Source: Bacilli bacterium (GTDB lineage Bacteria > Bacillota_I > Bacilli_A > RF39 > UBA660). Taken from it: a stretch of DNA of 42,967 bases. Each line of letters opens with the position of its first letter. Position 1 is the first letter of the stretch. The position numbers and the translations under genes were made by a program. The notes below the pieces were generated by a model. The model ran no database searches and was not told the DNA's origin. It saw only the letters and a list, made by a program, of their open reading frames with translations. Shown in pieces: positions 20,639-28,843 of the stretch. The stretch is taken from the NCBI GenBank assembly GCA_029100965.1, contig JAQXQC010000011.1, positions 1-42,967 on the forward strand, written 5' to 3'.

Positions 20639-22615
20639 ATGAAAAAGAAAAAGATAATAATAATCTTAAGTATAATATTAATATTTTTAATATTATCATT
20701 TACTTACATTAATTTAGATGAAAAAAATAAAAATACAAAAGAAGTCAAAGTAGTAAGTAGTTTAATAGAAAAACAAGAAAAAAGAGAAAAAAACTTTAAA
20801 ACTAAAGGATATACTATAAAAAATCCAAATATTATTTTAGATCCTTATGATAATTCACCATTAACAGCCCTTATTTTATTTGAAACAATTACTGAAGTAG
20901 CACCTAAAGTAACTATAGAGGGTAAAGATGAGTTAAGTACTTTTGCTCATAAGTTCAAAAAAGATAAAAAACACTATTTAGCCATTTGTGGATTATATGC
21001 AAATAAAGAGAATAAAGTGAAAATTGAATATACAGAAAATGGTAAAAAAGTTTCTCAAGAAATTAAAATAAAGACAAAAGAACTACCTAAAAATATGGTA
21101 TTACCAACTTCAGTAACAGCAGATAAAGAAAACTTAACCAATGATTTATACTTTTTTACTCCATCTAGTATTGGGTATACAGCAGCCTATGATGTAAATG
21201 GAGATGTCCGCTGGTATTTATCTAATAACGCCCTATGGAAAGTAGATAAATTAAAAAATGGAAATTTATTACTGAGTACAGAAAGATTAATTAATAATCC
21301 ATATTATATGACTGGTTTATATGAAATGAATATGTTAGGAAAAATTATTACTGAATATAGCTTAAAAGGTGGCTATCACCACGATTATTATGAAATGGAA
21401 AATGGAAACCTTCTAATTGCCAGCGATGATTTCTATAATGATGATGGAACAGTAGAAGATTATATCGTTGAATTAGATAGAAAAACAGGAAAAATCGTTA
21501 ACACATTTGATTTAAAAGACATCTTAAATATGCAAGATGGAAAAAGTGAAAATTGGAGTGCATATGATTGGTTTCATAACAATTCTGTTTGGTATGATAA
21601 AAAAACAAATTCTATTACTCTATCAGGTAGACATCAAGATGCTGTAATTAATATTGACTATAAAACAAAAAAATTAAATTGGATTATTGGAGATTCTACT
21701 AATTGGAGTAAAGAGTACCAAAAATATTTCTTTAAAAAAGTAGGAAATACAGACTTTGAATGGCAATGGAGCCAACATGCCGCAATGATTACTCCAGAAG
21801 GATATGTCTTTATCTTTGATAATGGAAATAATAAGTCTAAAATCAAAGAAAATTATGTATCTGCTGAAAATAGTTATTCTAGAGGAGTAATGTATAAAAT
21901 TGATACCAAAAAAATGACCATTGAACAAGTCTTTGAATACGGAAAAGAAAGAGGTAGTGAATTTTATTCTCCATATATTTCTGATGTAGATTATTTAGGA
22001 AAAAATCATTATATTATCCACTCAGGAGGAATAGTATATGTAAATGGTAAAAATTCTAACCAACCAGCAGGCTTTTCCAAAGACACTACCCTTGTAAGTG
22101 ATACAGTAGAATTACTTAATAATAAAGTAATTTTTGAAATAAAATTTCCAACAAATAATTATCGTGTTGAAAAAATGAATCTATATAACAAAAATGAAGA
22201 AGTGAATTTGAACTCTCCTAAAACATTAGGAAGCCTAGGAAAAACAAAAGTTGATAAAACAGAATTTAAATTACAAATGCAAGCACACAAAAAAGATAAA
22301 AATTATAATTCTCATGAAATTAGTTTTCAAAAAGAAAAAGATCGTTTAGTATTTAAAGGAACCTTTAAAAAGGGAACAGATGTTAAAGTATTATTATATA
22401 AAAATTTGAAAGTAAATACTTATAATATTAGTATTAGCAAAAAACCTTATACTGCTCTTTGCGTAGATGTATTTACAGAAGAAGAAAACGAAAAAGGACT
22501 TACCGTAACAAGATATATTAACCAAGAAGGATTAAAAGGAAAATATTCTATTTATTTAAGTATAGATGGAAAAATATATAATACAGAAGAATATGTTAAT
22601 TTTTCACAAGAATAG
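20639..22615 (+). CDS. Membrane-anchored arylsulfotransferase (ASST) family protein
   Basis: A 658-aa protein with an N-terminal membrane anchor (about 5-26, KIIIILSIILIFLILSFTYI), a beta-sandwich segment at about 60-155, a beta-propeller ASST domain at about 160-500 and a C-terminal beta domain. In the propeller GYHHDYYE, YDWFHNNSVW and QWSQHAAMI carry the histidines expected near the active site, and blade repeats such as NGNLLLST and NGNLLIASDD are visible. ASST enzymes move sulfate between phenolic compounds outside the membrane, which in a gut organism would act on phenolic sulfates; the substrate is unknown. Only a weak GAGAG ribosome site precedes the ATG. Terminator follows. Confidence 0.85.
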   Translation: MKKKKIIIILSIILIFLILSFTYINLDEKNKNTKEVKVVSSLIEKQEKREKNFKTKGYTIKNPNIILDPYDNSPLTALILFETITEVAPKVTIEGKDELSTFAHKFKKDKKHYLAICGLYANKENKVKIEYTENGKKVSQEIKIKTKELPKNMVLPTSVTADKENLTNDLYFFTPSSIGYTAAYDVNGDVRWYLSNNALWKVDKLKNGNLLLSTERLINNPYYMTGLYEMNMLGKIITEYSLKGGYHHDYYEMENGNLLIASDDFYNDDGTVEDYIVELDRKTGKIVNTFDLKDILNMQDGKSENWSAYDWFHNNSVWYDKKTNSITLSGRHQDAVINIDYKTKKLNWIIGDSTNWSKEYQKYFFKKVGNTDFEWQWSQHAAMITPEGYVFIFDNGNNKSKIKENYVSAENSYSRGVMYKIDTKKMTIEQVFEYGKERGSEFYSPYISDVDYLGKNHYIIHSGGIVYVNGKNSNQPAGFSKDTTLVSDTVELLNNKVIFEIKFPTNNYRVEKMNLYNKNEEVNLNSPKTLGSLGKTKVDKTEFKLQMQAHKKDKNYNSHEISFQKEKDRLVFKGTFKKGTDVKVLLYKNLKVNTYNISISKKPYTALCVDVFTEEENEKGLTVTRYINQEGLKGKYSIYLSIDGKIYNTEEYVNFSQE

Positions 22616-22638
22616 AAAAATACTTATTCTTTTTTTTC
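22608..22638 (+). terminator. Terminator after the ASST gene
   Basis: AAGAATA (22608-22614) pairs with TATTCTT (22625-22631), then seven Ts. It overlaps the stop codon. Confidence 0.7.
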
Positions 22639-22736
22639 TAGGGTAAATAGCCTTTTTTTAGAAAAGATATCTTGCCTTTTTTACTTTTTTTTGATAAAAT
22701 TTAAATAGATTAAAATAAGAGTAGGGGATGAGTAAA

Positions 22737-25643
22737 ATGATGAGTCAAGTGAAGAAATTACTTCCTAAAAAAATCAATAAAATAACAATTTATTTAATGA
22801 TATTATTTATAATTGCTCTAGGTGGAATTACACTAAAAGGAACATATGCAAAATTTACAAGTAGTTATACTACTCCAGATAATATAGTTGGAATGAGTTT
22901 ATCCTTTACCTTAAATATCGATAATATTGAAGAATATGAAGAAATCAATGTTAGCCCTAATTCTTATGAATTATTTAATATAAAAGTAACAAATAGTAGT
23001 AATTCTACTGCTTATTATGGAATATGGTATAAAATGGTTAATCCAACTACGAAAACGAGTGATATTACAATAGCAAGAAGTGTAGAAAATAGTACAGCAA
23101 CAAGTGGAAGTATATCATCAAATAATAGTATCACTACAACAATTATTATCAAAAATAATACAAGTAATAGTGTAAAAGTAAATGTAGGAGTTGCTAGTTC
23201 AACAACAAGTACAAGTGCTATTGAATATTTAAATGGAAAAAGTCTAATCAGTGGAACAACTGCAGAGGCAGACTATGTATATGATAGTACAAATAATAAA
23301 TATATTGGATATGGTACAGGAAATAATAGTTTTACTATCTCTAGTACAAATTACTCTTATAAAAACTCAGCTCAATCAGTAAGTATTCCTCACAATGGTG
23401 TATATAAATTAGAAGCTTGGGGAGCACAAGGAGGATCATATACTAAAGAGGGAGGAAGAGGTGCATATGCATCAGGCTCTATTGGATTAAAGATTTCAGA
23501 TTCACTTTATGTTTATACTGGAGAACAATATAATGGAACAAAGCAAGCTTTTTGTTTTAATGGTGGAGGACCAGGAACAGTCTCAACAGTAGAAACAAAT
23601 ACTAAAATGGCAAATGGAGGAGGCGCAACAGATTTTAGATTAGTATCAGGAGAGTGGAATTCTAGTCCAGGCTTAGCAAGTAGAATATTAGTAGCAGGAG
23701 GAGGCGGAGGAGCTTCTGATTGGGCTGCTTCAAACGGAAAAACTGCTGGTGGAGCAGCAGGTGGATTAACAGGTATTAATGGAACTAATGTAAATAACGG
23801 TACTAGTACTTATTATGATGCAACAGGAGGAACGCAAATATCAGGAGGACTAGGTGGTGGAGGAACAAACACTGCAGCACCACCTCTTGCTGGCGTGTTT
23901 GGTTCAGGTGGATACAACTCGACCTATTCTGGAGGATATATGTATCAAGCCGGAGGCGGTGGCGGTTATTATGGTGGCGGAGCCAGTAGTGCAAATTCAT
24001 CAGTAGTTGGATCAGCAGCAGGTGGTTCATCCTACATTTCAGGCTATACTGGATCAGTTGGATCTGGATACAAACAAAAATTTAAAATTGTCTATAGTAA
24101 AAGCGGAACAACAGGTACATTGAAAATATTAAATCAAGATGATCAAGTATTAAATTCTGCCACAAATAGTGTCCTAATTCAAAATATAGAGCGAAAAAAT
24201 AATTATTTAGGTAAATCCAATTGGACAGCAGATGCTTATTTTAAAGGAAGAATTTATAATTTTAAAATTACTTTAGCAAGTGGCAAAGTACTAATGTATT
24301 ATGATTTTAATAAAGGTACAAGTGATTTATCAGGAAATGGATATACTCTTACATTAAATGGTGCAAGTAGAATGAAGTATGGAGATGAATACGCCTTAAA
24401 TTTTGATGGAGTAGATGATTATGCTCAACTTCCAACTTTGCCAAGCAGTATAGATTTTGCTTCTGGATTTACCATTGAATTTGAGGCTATATGGGAAACT
24501 CTAAATTCTTATTCAAGAATAATGGATTTTGGAAATGGGTCTGAATCTAATAATATTCTTATATTTAATAGAGAAACAACATCGACAATAAGAATAGATT
24601 ATTATAATGATGCTACAAAAATACTTCTTGGTGCTGATAACGCAATACGACAAAATGGTTATAAAGCTGGATGTACTACTGGAACAACAAATAATGAATG
24701 TTCTTATCATTATTCTGGAAAAAAATTTATCAACGGGACAATGATAGCAGGAAACGCAAGTATGCCTAATGTAGCAGGAACAGCAACAATGACAGGAAAT
24801 GCAAGTAGTGGTGCAGCAAAAGTAACACCAGTAGTTCCAGTTCCTACAATAAAACAGCCTATTAATGCTGGTGAACAATTAGAAAAAAATCAAATAACAT
24901 GTAAAGATAATGGTGGAGGTTGTCGAGTTTATAAAATACAGGATACAACAGAATTAGGTGTCGGAACACACCAAATTAAAGTAATAGTGCAAGATGATTT
25001 TGGTTATACATATAAATATACATTAAGCCTAACAGTAAGTAATAAAACTTCACAAAGTTTTAAAGTGGTTTATGATGCAACAAATTTATATTTATATAAT
25101 GGCTCAGGAACTTTATTAACATCAGGAGCAGTAGGAACTGTAAAAGTAAGAAACATAGATAGAACAATAAATTATATAGGAAAATCACACTTTTCTTCAG
25201 ATGGTTACTTTCAGGGTTATATTTATAAAGTTAAAATTTCTTTAAAAAATGGTGCAATTGTTCTTGACTATGACTTTACTAAAAATACAGTTAAAGATTT
25301 ATCAGGAAATGGCTATGATGGAATACTTCAGAATGGAGCTAGTTTAAAATATGATGGAAAAAGGTATGCTTTATTTTTAGATGGAGTAGATGATTATTTG
25401 CAAGTACCAACAATACCAAGTACAGTGAATTTTGCATCCGGATATACAATGGAACTAGATGTAATTTGGGAAGAAACAAATAATCATGCAAGAGTAATTG
25501 ATTTTGGAAATGGAGAAAGATCAGACAATCTTTTGATTTACAATGAAGGCACTACTACTAATTTAGGATTTGGCTTTCGAAATGCTTCAACGATTTCTCA
25601 ATTTTCTTCAGAAAATTTCATAATAAAACATGGAGTACAATAA
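22737..25643 (+). CDS. Large surface protein: glycine-rich domain plus two laminin-G-like domains
   Basis: A 968-aa secreted protein. The N-terminal signal (hydrophobic core YLMILFIIALGGITL, then KGTYAKFTSS) resembles those of TasA-like proteins cut by SipW signal peptidases. A beta domain follows (to about 170), then a glycine-rich domain at about 210-450 (starts NGVYKLEAWGAQGG, rich in GGGGG runs) of the type found in ALK-like receptors and bacterial surface proteins. Two laminin-G/concanavalin-like repeats follow, each with the pattern NYxGKS, DLSGNGY and LDGVDDYxQxPTxPS. Between them is a beta linker with paired Cys. The second repeat ends soon after its middle and no anchor is visible, so the C-terminus may be truncated. 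Start chosen at 22737, nine bases after GGGG. Confidence 0.8.
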   Translation: MMSQVKKLLPKKINKITIYLMILFIIALGGITLKGTYAKFTSSYTTPDNIVGMSLSFTLNIDNIEEYEEINVSPNSYELFNIKVTNSSNSTAYYGIWYKMVNPTTKTSDITIARSVENSTATSGSISSNNSITTTIIIKNNTSNSVKVNVGVASSTTSTSAIEYLNGKSLISGTTAEADYVYDSTNNKYIGYGTGNNSFTISSTNYSYKNSAQSVSIPHNGVYKLEAWGAQGGSYTKEGGRGAYASGSIGLKISDSLYVYTGEQYNGTKQAFCFNGGGPGTVSTVETNTKMANGGGATDFRLVSGEWNSSPGLASRILVAGGGGGASDWAASNGKTAGGAAGGLTGINGTNVNNGTSTYYDATGGTQISGGLGGGGTNTAAPPLAGVFGSGGYNSTYSGGYMYQAGGGGGYYGGGASSANSSVVGSAAGGSSYISGYTGSVGSGYKQKFKIVYSKSGTTGTLKILNQDDQVLNSATNSVLIQNIERKNNYLGKSNWTADAYFKGRIYNFKITLASGKVLMYYDFNKGTSDLSGNGYTLTLNGASRMKYGDEYALNFDGVDDYAQLPTLPSSIDFASGFTIEFEAIWETLNSYSRIMDFGNGSESNNILIFNRETTSTIRIDYYNDATKILLGADNAIRQNGYKAGCTTGTTNNECSYHYSGKKFINGTMIAGNASMPNVAGTATMTGNASSGAAKVTPVVPVPTIKQPINAGEQLEKNQITCKDNGGGCRVYKIQDTTELGVGTHQIKVIVQDDFGYTYKYTLSLTVSNKTSQSFKVVYDATNLYLYNGSGTLLTSGAVGTVKVRNIDRTINYIGKSHFSSDGYFQGYIYKVKISLKNGAIVLDYDFTKNTVKDLSGNGYDGILQNGASLKYDGKRYALFLDGVDDYLQVPTIPSTVNFASGYTMELDVIWEETNNHARVIDFGNGERSDNLLIYNEGTTTNLGFGFRNASTISQFSSENFIIKHGVQ

Positions 25644-25706
25644 TTATTTATTTTTTGAGATAAAATTACAACAATATAAGGGAACTTATAAGAAAGAAGG
25701 GAAAAG

Positions 25707-27071
25707 ATGATAAATAAATATATATTTAGAGAATATGATATTAGAGGAGTATATGGAAAAGATATTACAGAAGAGTTAGCCTATCTTTTAGGTAAAGCTT
25801 TTGGCACAAAGTTAAGAAGACTAAATAAAGATACAACTCTAGTAGGATACGATAATCGATATAGTTCTCCTAGTTTAGAAAAAGAATTAGTAAAAGGAAT
25901 TCGAGAAAGTGGAGTAAATGTAATAAGATTAGGATTAGTTACAACACCAATGTATTACTATGCATGGGACTTATTACATATTCCGTGTGGAATGATGATC
26001 ACAGCATCTCATAATCCTAAAGATGAAAATGGTTTTAAATTCTCATACAATGGCATTCATAATGCCTATGGAGATAGTTCAAAAGAATTATATCAAATGA
26101 TAATGGATAAAGATTTTATCACAGAAGAACAATTAGGAGAAGTAAAAGAAGTAGAAATAAAAGAAGACTATATCAAAATGATTACTTCTAATATTGATTT
26201 AGGAGAAAGAAAATTAAAAGTAATTTATGACTGTGGAAATGGAACAACTTCCATAGTAGCAGATGAAATCTTCAATACCTTTAAAGATAAATTAGAATTA
26301 ATCCCTCTATTTAATACAAGTGATTCTAATTTCCCTAACCACCATCCAGATCCAGCAGTAGAAGAAAACTTAAGTATTTTAAAAGAAAAAGTAAAAACTT
26401 TACATGCTGATGTAGGAATTGCTTTTGATGGAGATGGAGATAGAGTAGGAATTATTGATAATAAAGGAGAATTTCTTCCTATAGATAAATTTATGATTTT
26501 AGTATGGAGATATTTAGTAACACTTCCTAACATAGAAAAGAAAACTTTTTATGATATCAAATGCTCTTTAGCCTTAAAAGAAGAACTAGATAAGTTAGGA
26601 GTAGAAAATGAATTTTATCGCACAGGAAACTCTTACACCAAAGAAAAAAGTTATCAAGGAAATTATCCATTCTCTGGAGAATTATCAGGACATGTTTTCT
26701 TTAGAGATAAATTTAATGGCTACGATGATGGGATTTATGCTGGCTTGAGGTTAATTGAAATTCTATCAAAAACAGACAAAACCATAAAAGAATTATTAGA
26801 AAATATTCCTATCTATCAAAGTACCCCAGAAATCAAAGTTCAAGTTCCTGATGAAATTAAATTTAAAGTAGTAGAACAAATCAAAGAATACTGTCAAGAA
26901 AAACACTACCATATTTTACTAGTTGATGGAGTAAAAGTCTTCTTTGAAGATGGATCAGCCTTAGTAAGAGCATCTAACACAGGGCCAAATATTACGACTA
27001 GATTTGAAGCTAAAACAGAAGAAAAATTAAAAGCAATAGAAACAGAATTCATGAACTTAATTAATAGCTAA
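25707..27071 (+). CDS. Phosphomannomutase/phosphoglucomutase
   Basis: Alpha-D-phosphohexomutase, 454 aa, that interconverts sugar 1- and 6-phosphates for nucleotide-sugar and cell-surface glycan synthesis. Motifs: the catalytic phosphoserine in TASHNPKDENGFK, the magnesium loop DGDGDR, the sugar-specificity loop GELSGHVFF (GEMSGH type, PMM/PGM class) and the phosphate-binding C-terminal loop RASNTGPNITTR. The GEMSGH-type loop favours PMM/PGM over GlmM. GAAGGGAAAAG precedes the ATG. It stands between the surface proteins and the rimP operon, whose promoter begins ten bases after its stop, so it is a separate unit. Confidence 0.92.
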   Translation: MINKYIFREYDIRGVYGKDITEELAYLLGKAFGTKLRRLNKDTTLVGYDNRYSSPSLEKELVKGIRESGVNVIRLGLVTTPMYYYAWDLLHIPCGMMITASHNPKDENGFKFSYNGIHNAYGDSSKELYQMIMDKDFITEEQLGEVKEVEIKEDYIKMITSNIDLGERKLKVIYDCGNGTTSIVADEIFNTFKDKLELIPLFNTSDSNFPNHHPDPAVEENLSILKEKVKTLHADVGIAFDGDGDRVGIIDNKGEFLPIDKFMILVWRYLVTLPNIEKKTFYDIKCSLALKEELDKLGVENEFYRTGNSYTKEKSYQGNYPFSGELSGHVFFRDKFNGYDDGIYAGLRLIEILSKTDKTIKELLENIPIYQSTPEIKVQVPDEIKFKVVEQIKEYCQEKHYHILLVDGVKVFFEDGSALVRASNTGPNITTRFEAKTEEKLKAIETEFMNLINS

Positions 27072-27081
27072 CTAAAAATGC

Positions 27082-27110
27082 TTGTTATACCAGAGAAAAT
27101 ATGATATAAT
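27082..27110 (+). promoter_or_regulatory. Sigma-A promoter of rimP-nusA-rnpM-infB
   Basis: TTGTTA (27082-27087), 17-bp spacer, TATAAT (27105-27110). Start point near 27117, giving a leader of about 57 nt that contains one strong hairpin. Confidence 0.75.
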
Positions 27111-27125
27111 CAATATATCTTGAAG

Positions 27126-27155
27126 AAAAAGTGGCCTTATGAAAGTCCACTTTTT
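27126..27155 (+). promoter_or_regulatory. Attenuator-like hairpin in the rimP leader
   Basis: AAAAAGTGG (27126-27134) pairs with CCACTTTTT (27147-27155) around a 12-nt loop, and the T run is part of the second arm, as in an intrinsic terminator. It lies between the promoter and the first ribosome site of an operon that encodes NusA, itself a termination factor, so feedback through premature termination is possible. Confidence 0.6.
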
Positions 27156-27173
27156 ATATATTAGGAGGAATGT

Positions 27174-27431
27174 ATGATAGAAGAAAAAGTCAGAAAATTA
27201 ATTGAAGAACCAGTCAATAAAATGGGAATCACAATTGATAGCATTATTTATGAAAAAGAAGGAAATAATTACTTCTTAAGAATTGTAATTGATAGAATTA
27301 AACCAATAGATATTGATACATGTGTTGAAGTAACACATCTTATTAATCCATTATTAGATAATAGCGATATCATAAGTGATAGTTATATATTAGATATATC
27401 TTCAAAAGAGAAAGGTGATAACAATGAATAA
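27174..27431 (+). CDS. rimP: Ribosome maturation factor RimP, short form
   Basis: 30S subunit assembly factor, first gene of the nusA operon as in most bacteria. Only 85 aa against the usual 150 or so. The N-terminal alpha/beta domain is complete (GITIDSIIYEKEGNNYFLRIVID, shown in part, and DIDTCVEVTHLINPLLD), reaching SYILDISSKEKG, where the family normally reads EVSSPG. The C-terminal SH3-like domain is missing. No frameshifted remainder fits, since nusA begins inside the last codons. AGGAGG precedes the ATG by five bases. Either a natural one-domain form in this lineage or a truncated gene that is tolerated. Confidence 0.85.
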   Translation: MIEEKVRKLIEEPVNKMGITIDSIIYEKEGNNYFLRIVIDRIKPIDIDTCVEVTHLINPLLDNSDIISDSYILDISSKEKGDNNE

Positions 27432-28593
27432 AAAACAAATGAAAGAATTTATGAAAGCTCTAAATACAATAGTAGAAGAAAAAGGAATCGATAGACAAAT
27501 TGTCATCGAAGCAATGGAACAAGCCATGGCAGCTGCTTATAAAAAGAAAGGTGGACCTGCAAGATGTACGGTAAATCCAGAAACAGGAGAAATAAAACTA
27601 TTTTCTGTCCGTACAGTTGTAGAAGATGAAAACTTCCGTGATGAAAAAAGCCAAATTTCTCTATCAGAAGCAAAAAAAAGAGTCCCTGATATTGAAATAG
27701 GAGAAACGATTGAAGATCCAGTCGAAATGACTGATTTCGGTCGAGTAGCGGCAGGAACAGCAAAACAAGTAGTAGTTCAAAGAATGAAAGAAGCAGAAAA
27801 AGATTTGATTGTAAAAGAATTAGGCGATAAACAAGATGAATTAGTTGTAGGAACTCTAGCAAGAGAAGATGCTAAAACATATTATGTAGATTTAGGAAAA
27901 ACATTCGGTTTACTACCTAAAGATGAAATTATCCCAGGAGAAAAATTAGCAATGGGTTCTCAAGTAAAAGCATATGTTTCTAAACTAGAAATTGGAACCA
28001 AAGGAGTCTTTATCTTATTATCAAGAACTCACTATGGATTCTTAAAAAGATTATTAGAAATAGAAATTCCAGAAATTAATGATGGAACAGTAATTTTATA
28101 TTCAGTTGCTCGTGAAGCAGGATCAAGAAGTAAAATTGCTGTTTATACAGAAGAAGAAAATATTGAACCAATAGGCTGTGTAATTGGAAATGGTGGAAAC
28201 CGTATCAATCGTGTTATAAAACAAATAGGAAATGAAAAAATAGATGTTATTCTATATGATAAAAACCCAGTCCAATTCATAAAAAATGCTTTAAGTCCAG
28301 CTAAAGATATTGAAGTATTTATTAAAGACTATAAGAAAAAAGAAGCAATAGCTATCGTTTCTAAAGATAACTTATCATTAGCTATCGGAAAAAAAGGACA
28401 AAACGTTAAACTAGCATCAAGATTAACTCATTATAAAATTGAAGTAAAAGGTTATGATGATGTCAATATCGAAGAATATCGTGAAAAATATTCTAACATA
28501 GCACCAGCAGAAGAAATATTACCACAAGAACAAGAAGAACAAGAAAATACTATGAAAGTAGAGGATGATCATGAAGAAAGTGCCAATGCGTAA
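27424..28593 (+). CDS. nusA: Transcription termination/antitermination factor NusA
   Basis: RNA polymerase-binding factor that controls pausing, termination and antitermination. 389 aa. N-terminal polymerase-binding domain (about 1-125), S1 domain (about 130-200, DELVVGTLAREDAKTYYVDL), KH1 (CVIGNGGNRINRVIKQIG) and KH2 (LAIGKKGQNVKLASRL). A Gln/Glu-rich acidic tail ends the protein, and it lacks the extra C-terminal repeats of enterobacteria, as usual in Firmicutes. Starts at ATG 27424 after AAAGGTGAT and overlaps rimP by eight bases; rnpM overlaps its end by 23 bases. Confidence 0.95.
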   Translation: MNKKQMKEFMKALNTIVEEKGIDRQIVIEAMEQAMAAAYKKKGGPARCTVNPETGEIKLFSVRTVVEDENFRDEKSQISLSEAKKRVPDIEIGETIEDPVEMTDFGRVAAGTAKQVVVQRMKEAEKDLIVKELGDKQDELVVGTLAREDAKTYYVDLGKTFGLLPKDEIIPGEKLAMGSQVKAYVSKLEIGTKGVFILLSRTHYGFLKRLLEIEIPEINDGTVILYSVAREAGSRSKIAVYTEEENIEPIGCVIGNGGNRINRVIKQIGNEKIDVILYDKNPVQFIKNALSPAKDIEVFIKDYKKKEAIAIVSKDNLSLAIGKKGQNVKLASRLTHYKIEVKGYDDVNIEEYREKYSNIAPAEEILPQEQEEQENTMKVEDDHEESANA

Positions 28594-28822
28594 ATGTATT
28601 GTTACTGGAGAAATATTAGAAAAAAACCAATTAATTCGTGTTGTAAGAAATAAAGAAGGAGAAGTCTTTATTGATCCAACAAGAAAAATGAATGGCCGTG
28701 GAGCTTATTTAAAAAAAGATCTTGAGGTTATAAAAAAATGTCAAAAGAATAAAATATTAAATAGAAGGCTAGAAGTAGAAATACCAGATAGCATTTATGA
28801 GGGGTTAGTGAAAATGATATAG
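28571..28822 (+). CDS. rnpM: RNase P modulator RnpM (YlxR)
   Basis: An 83-aa basic RNA-binding protein of the YlxR family, shown in B. subtilis to bind RNase P RNA and modulate its activity. The family signature MRKCIVTGEILEKNQLIRVV and the GRGAYL motif are both present. Starts at ATG 28571, six bases after GAGG, inside the end of nusA. In B. subtilis the next gene is ylxQ (an L7Ae-like protein); here infB follows directly, so ylxQ is absent. Confidence 0.9.
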   Translation: MKKVPMRKCIVTGEILEKNQLIRVVRNKEGEVFIDPTRKMNGRGAYLKKDLEVIKKCQKNKILNRRLEVEIPDSIYEGLVKMI

Positions 28823-28843
28823 ATATTTGGAGGTGATGCTCAA

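Noticed and set aside
24513-24878. Long open frame on the minus strand inside the surface protein gene
   Set aside because: Opposite-strand shadow of a repetitive Ser/Thr/Gly coding sequence, with Cys/Ser-rich nonsense translation and no ribosome site.
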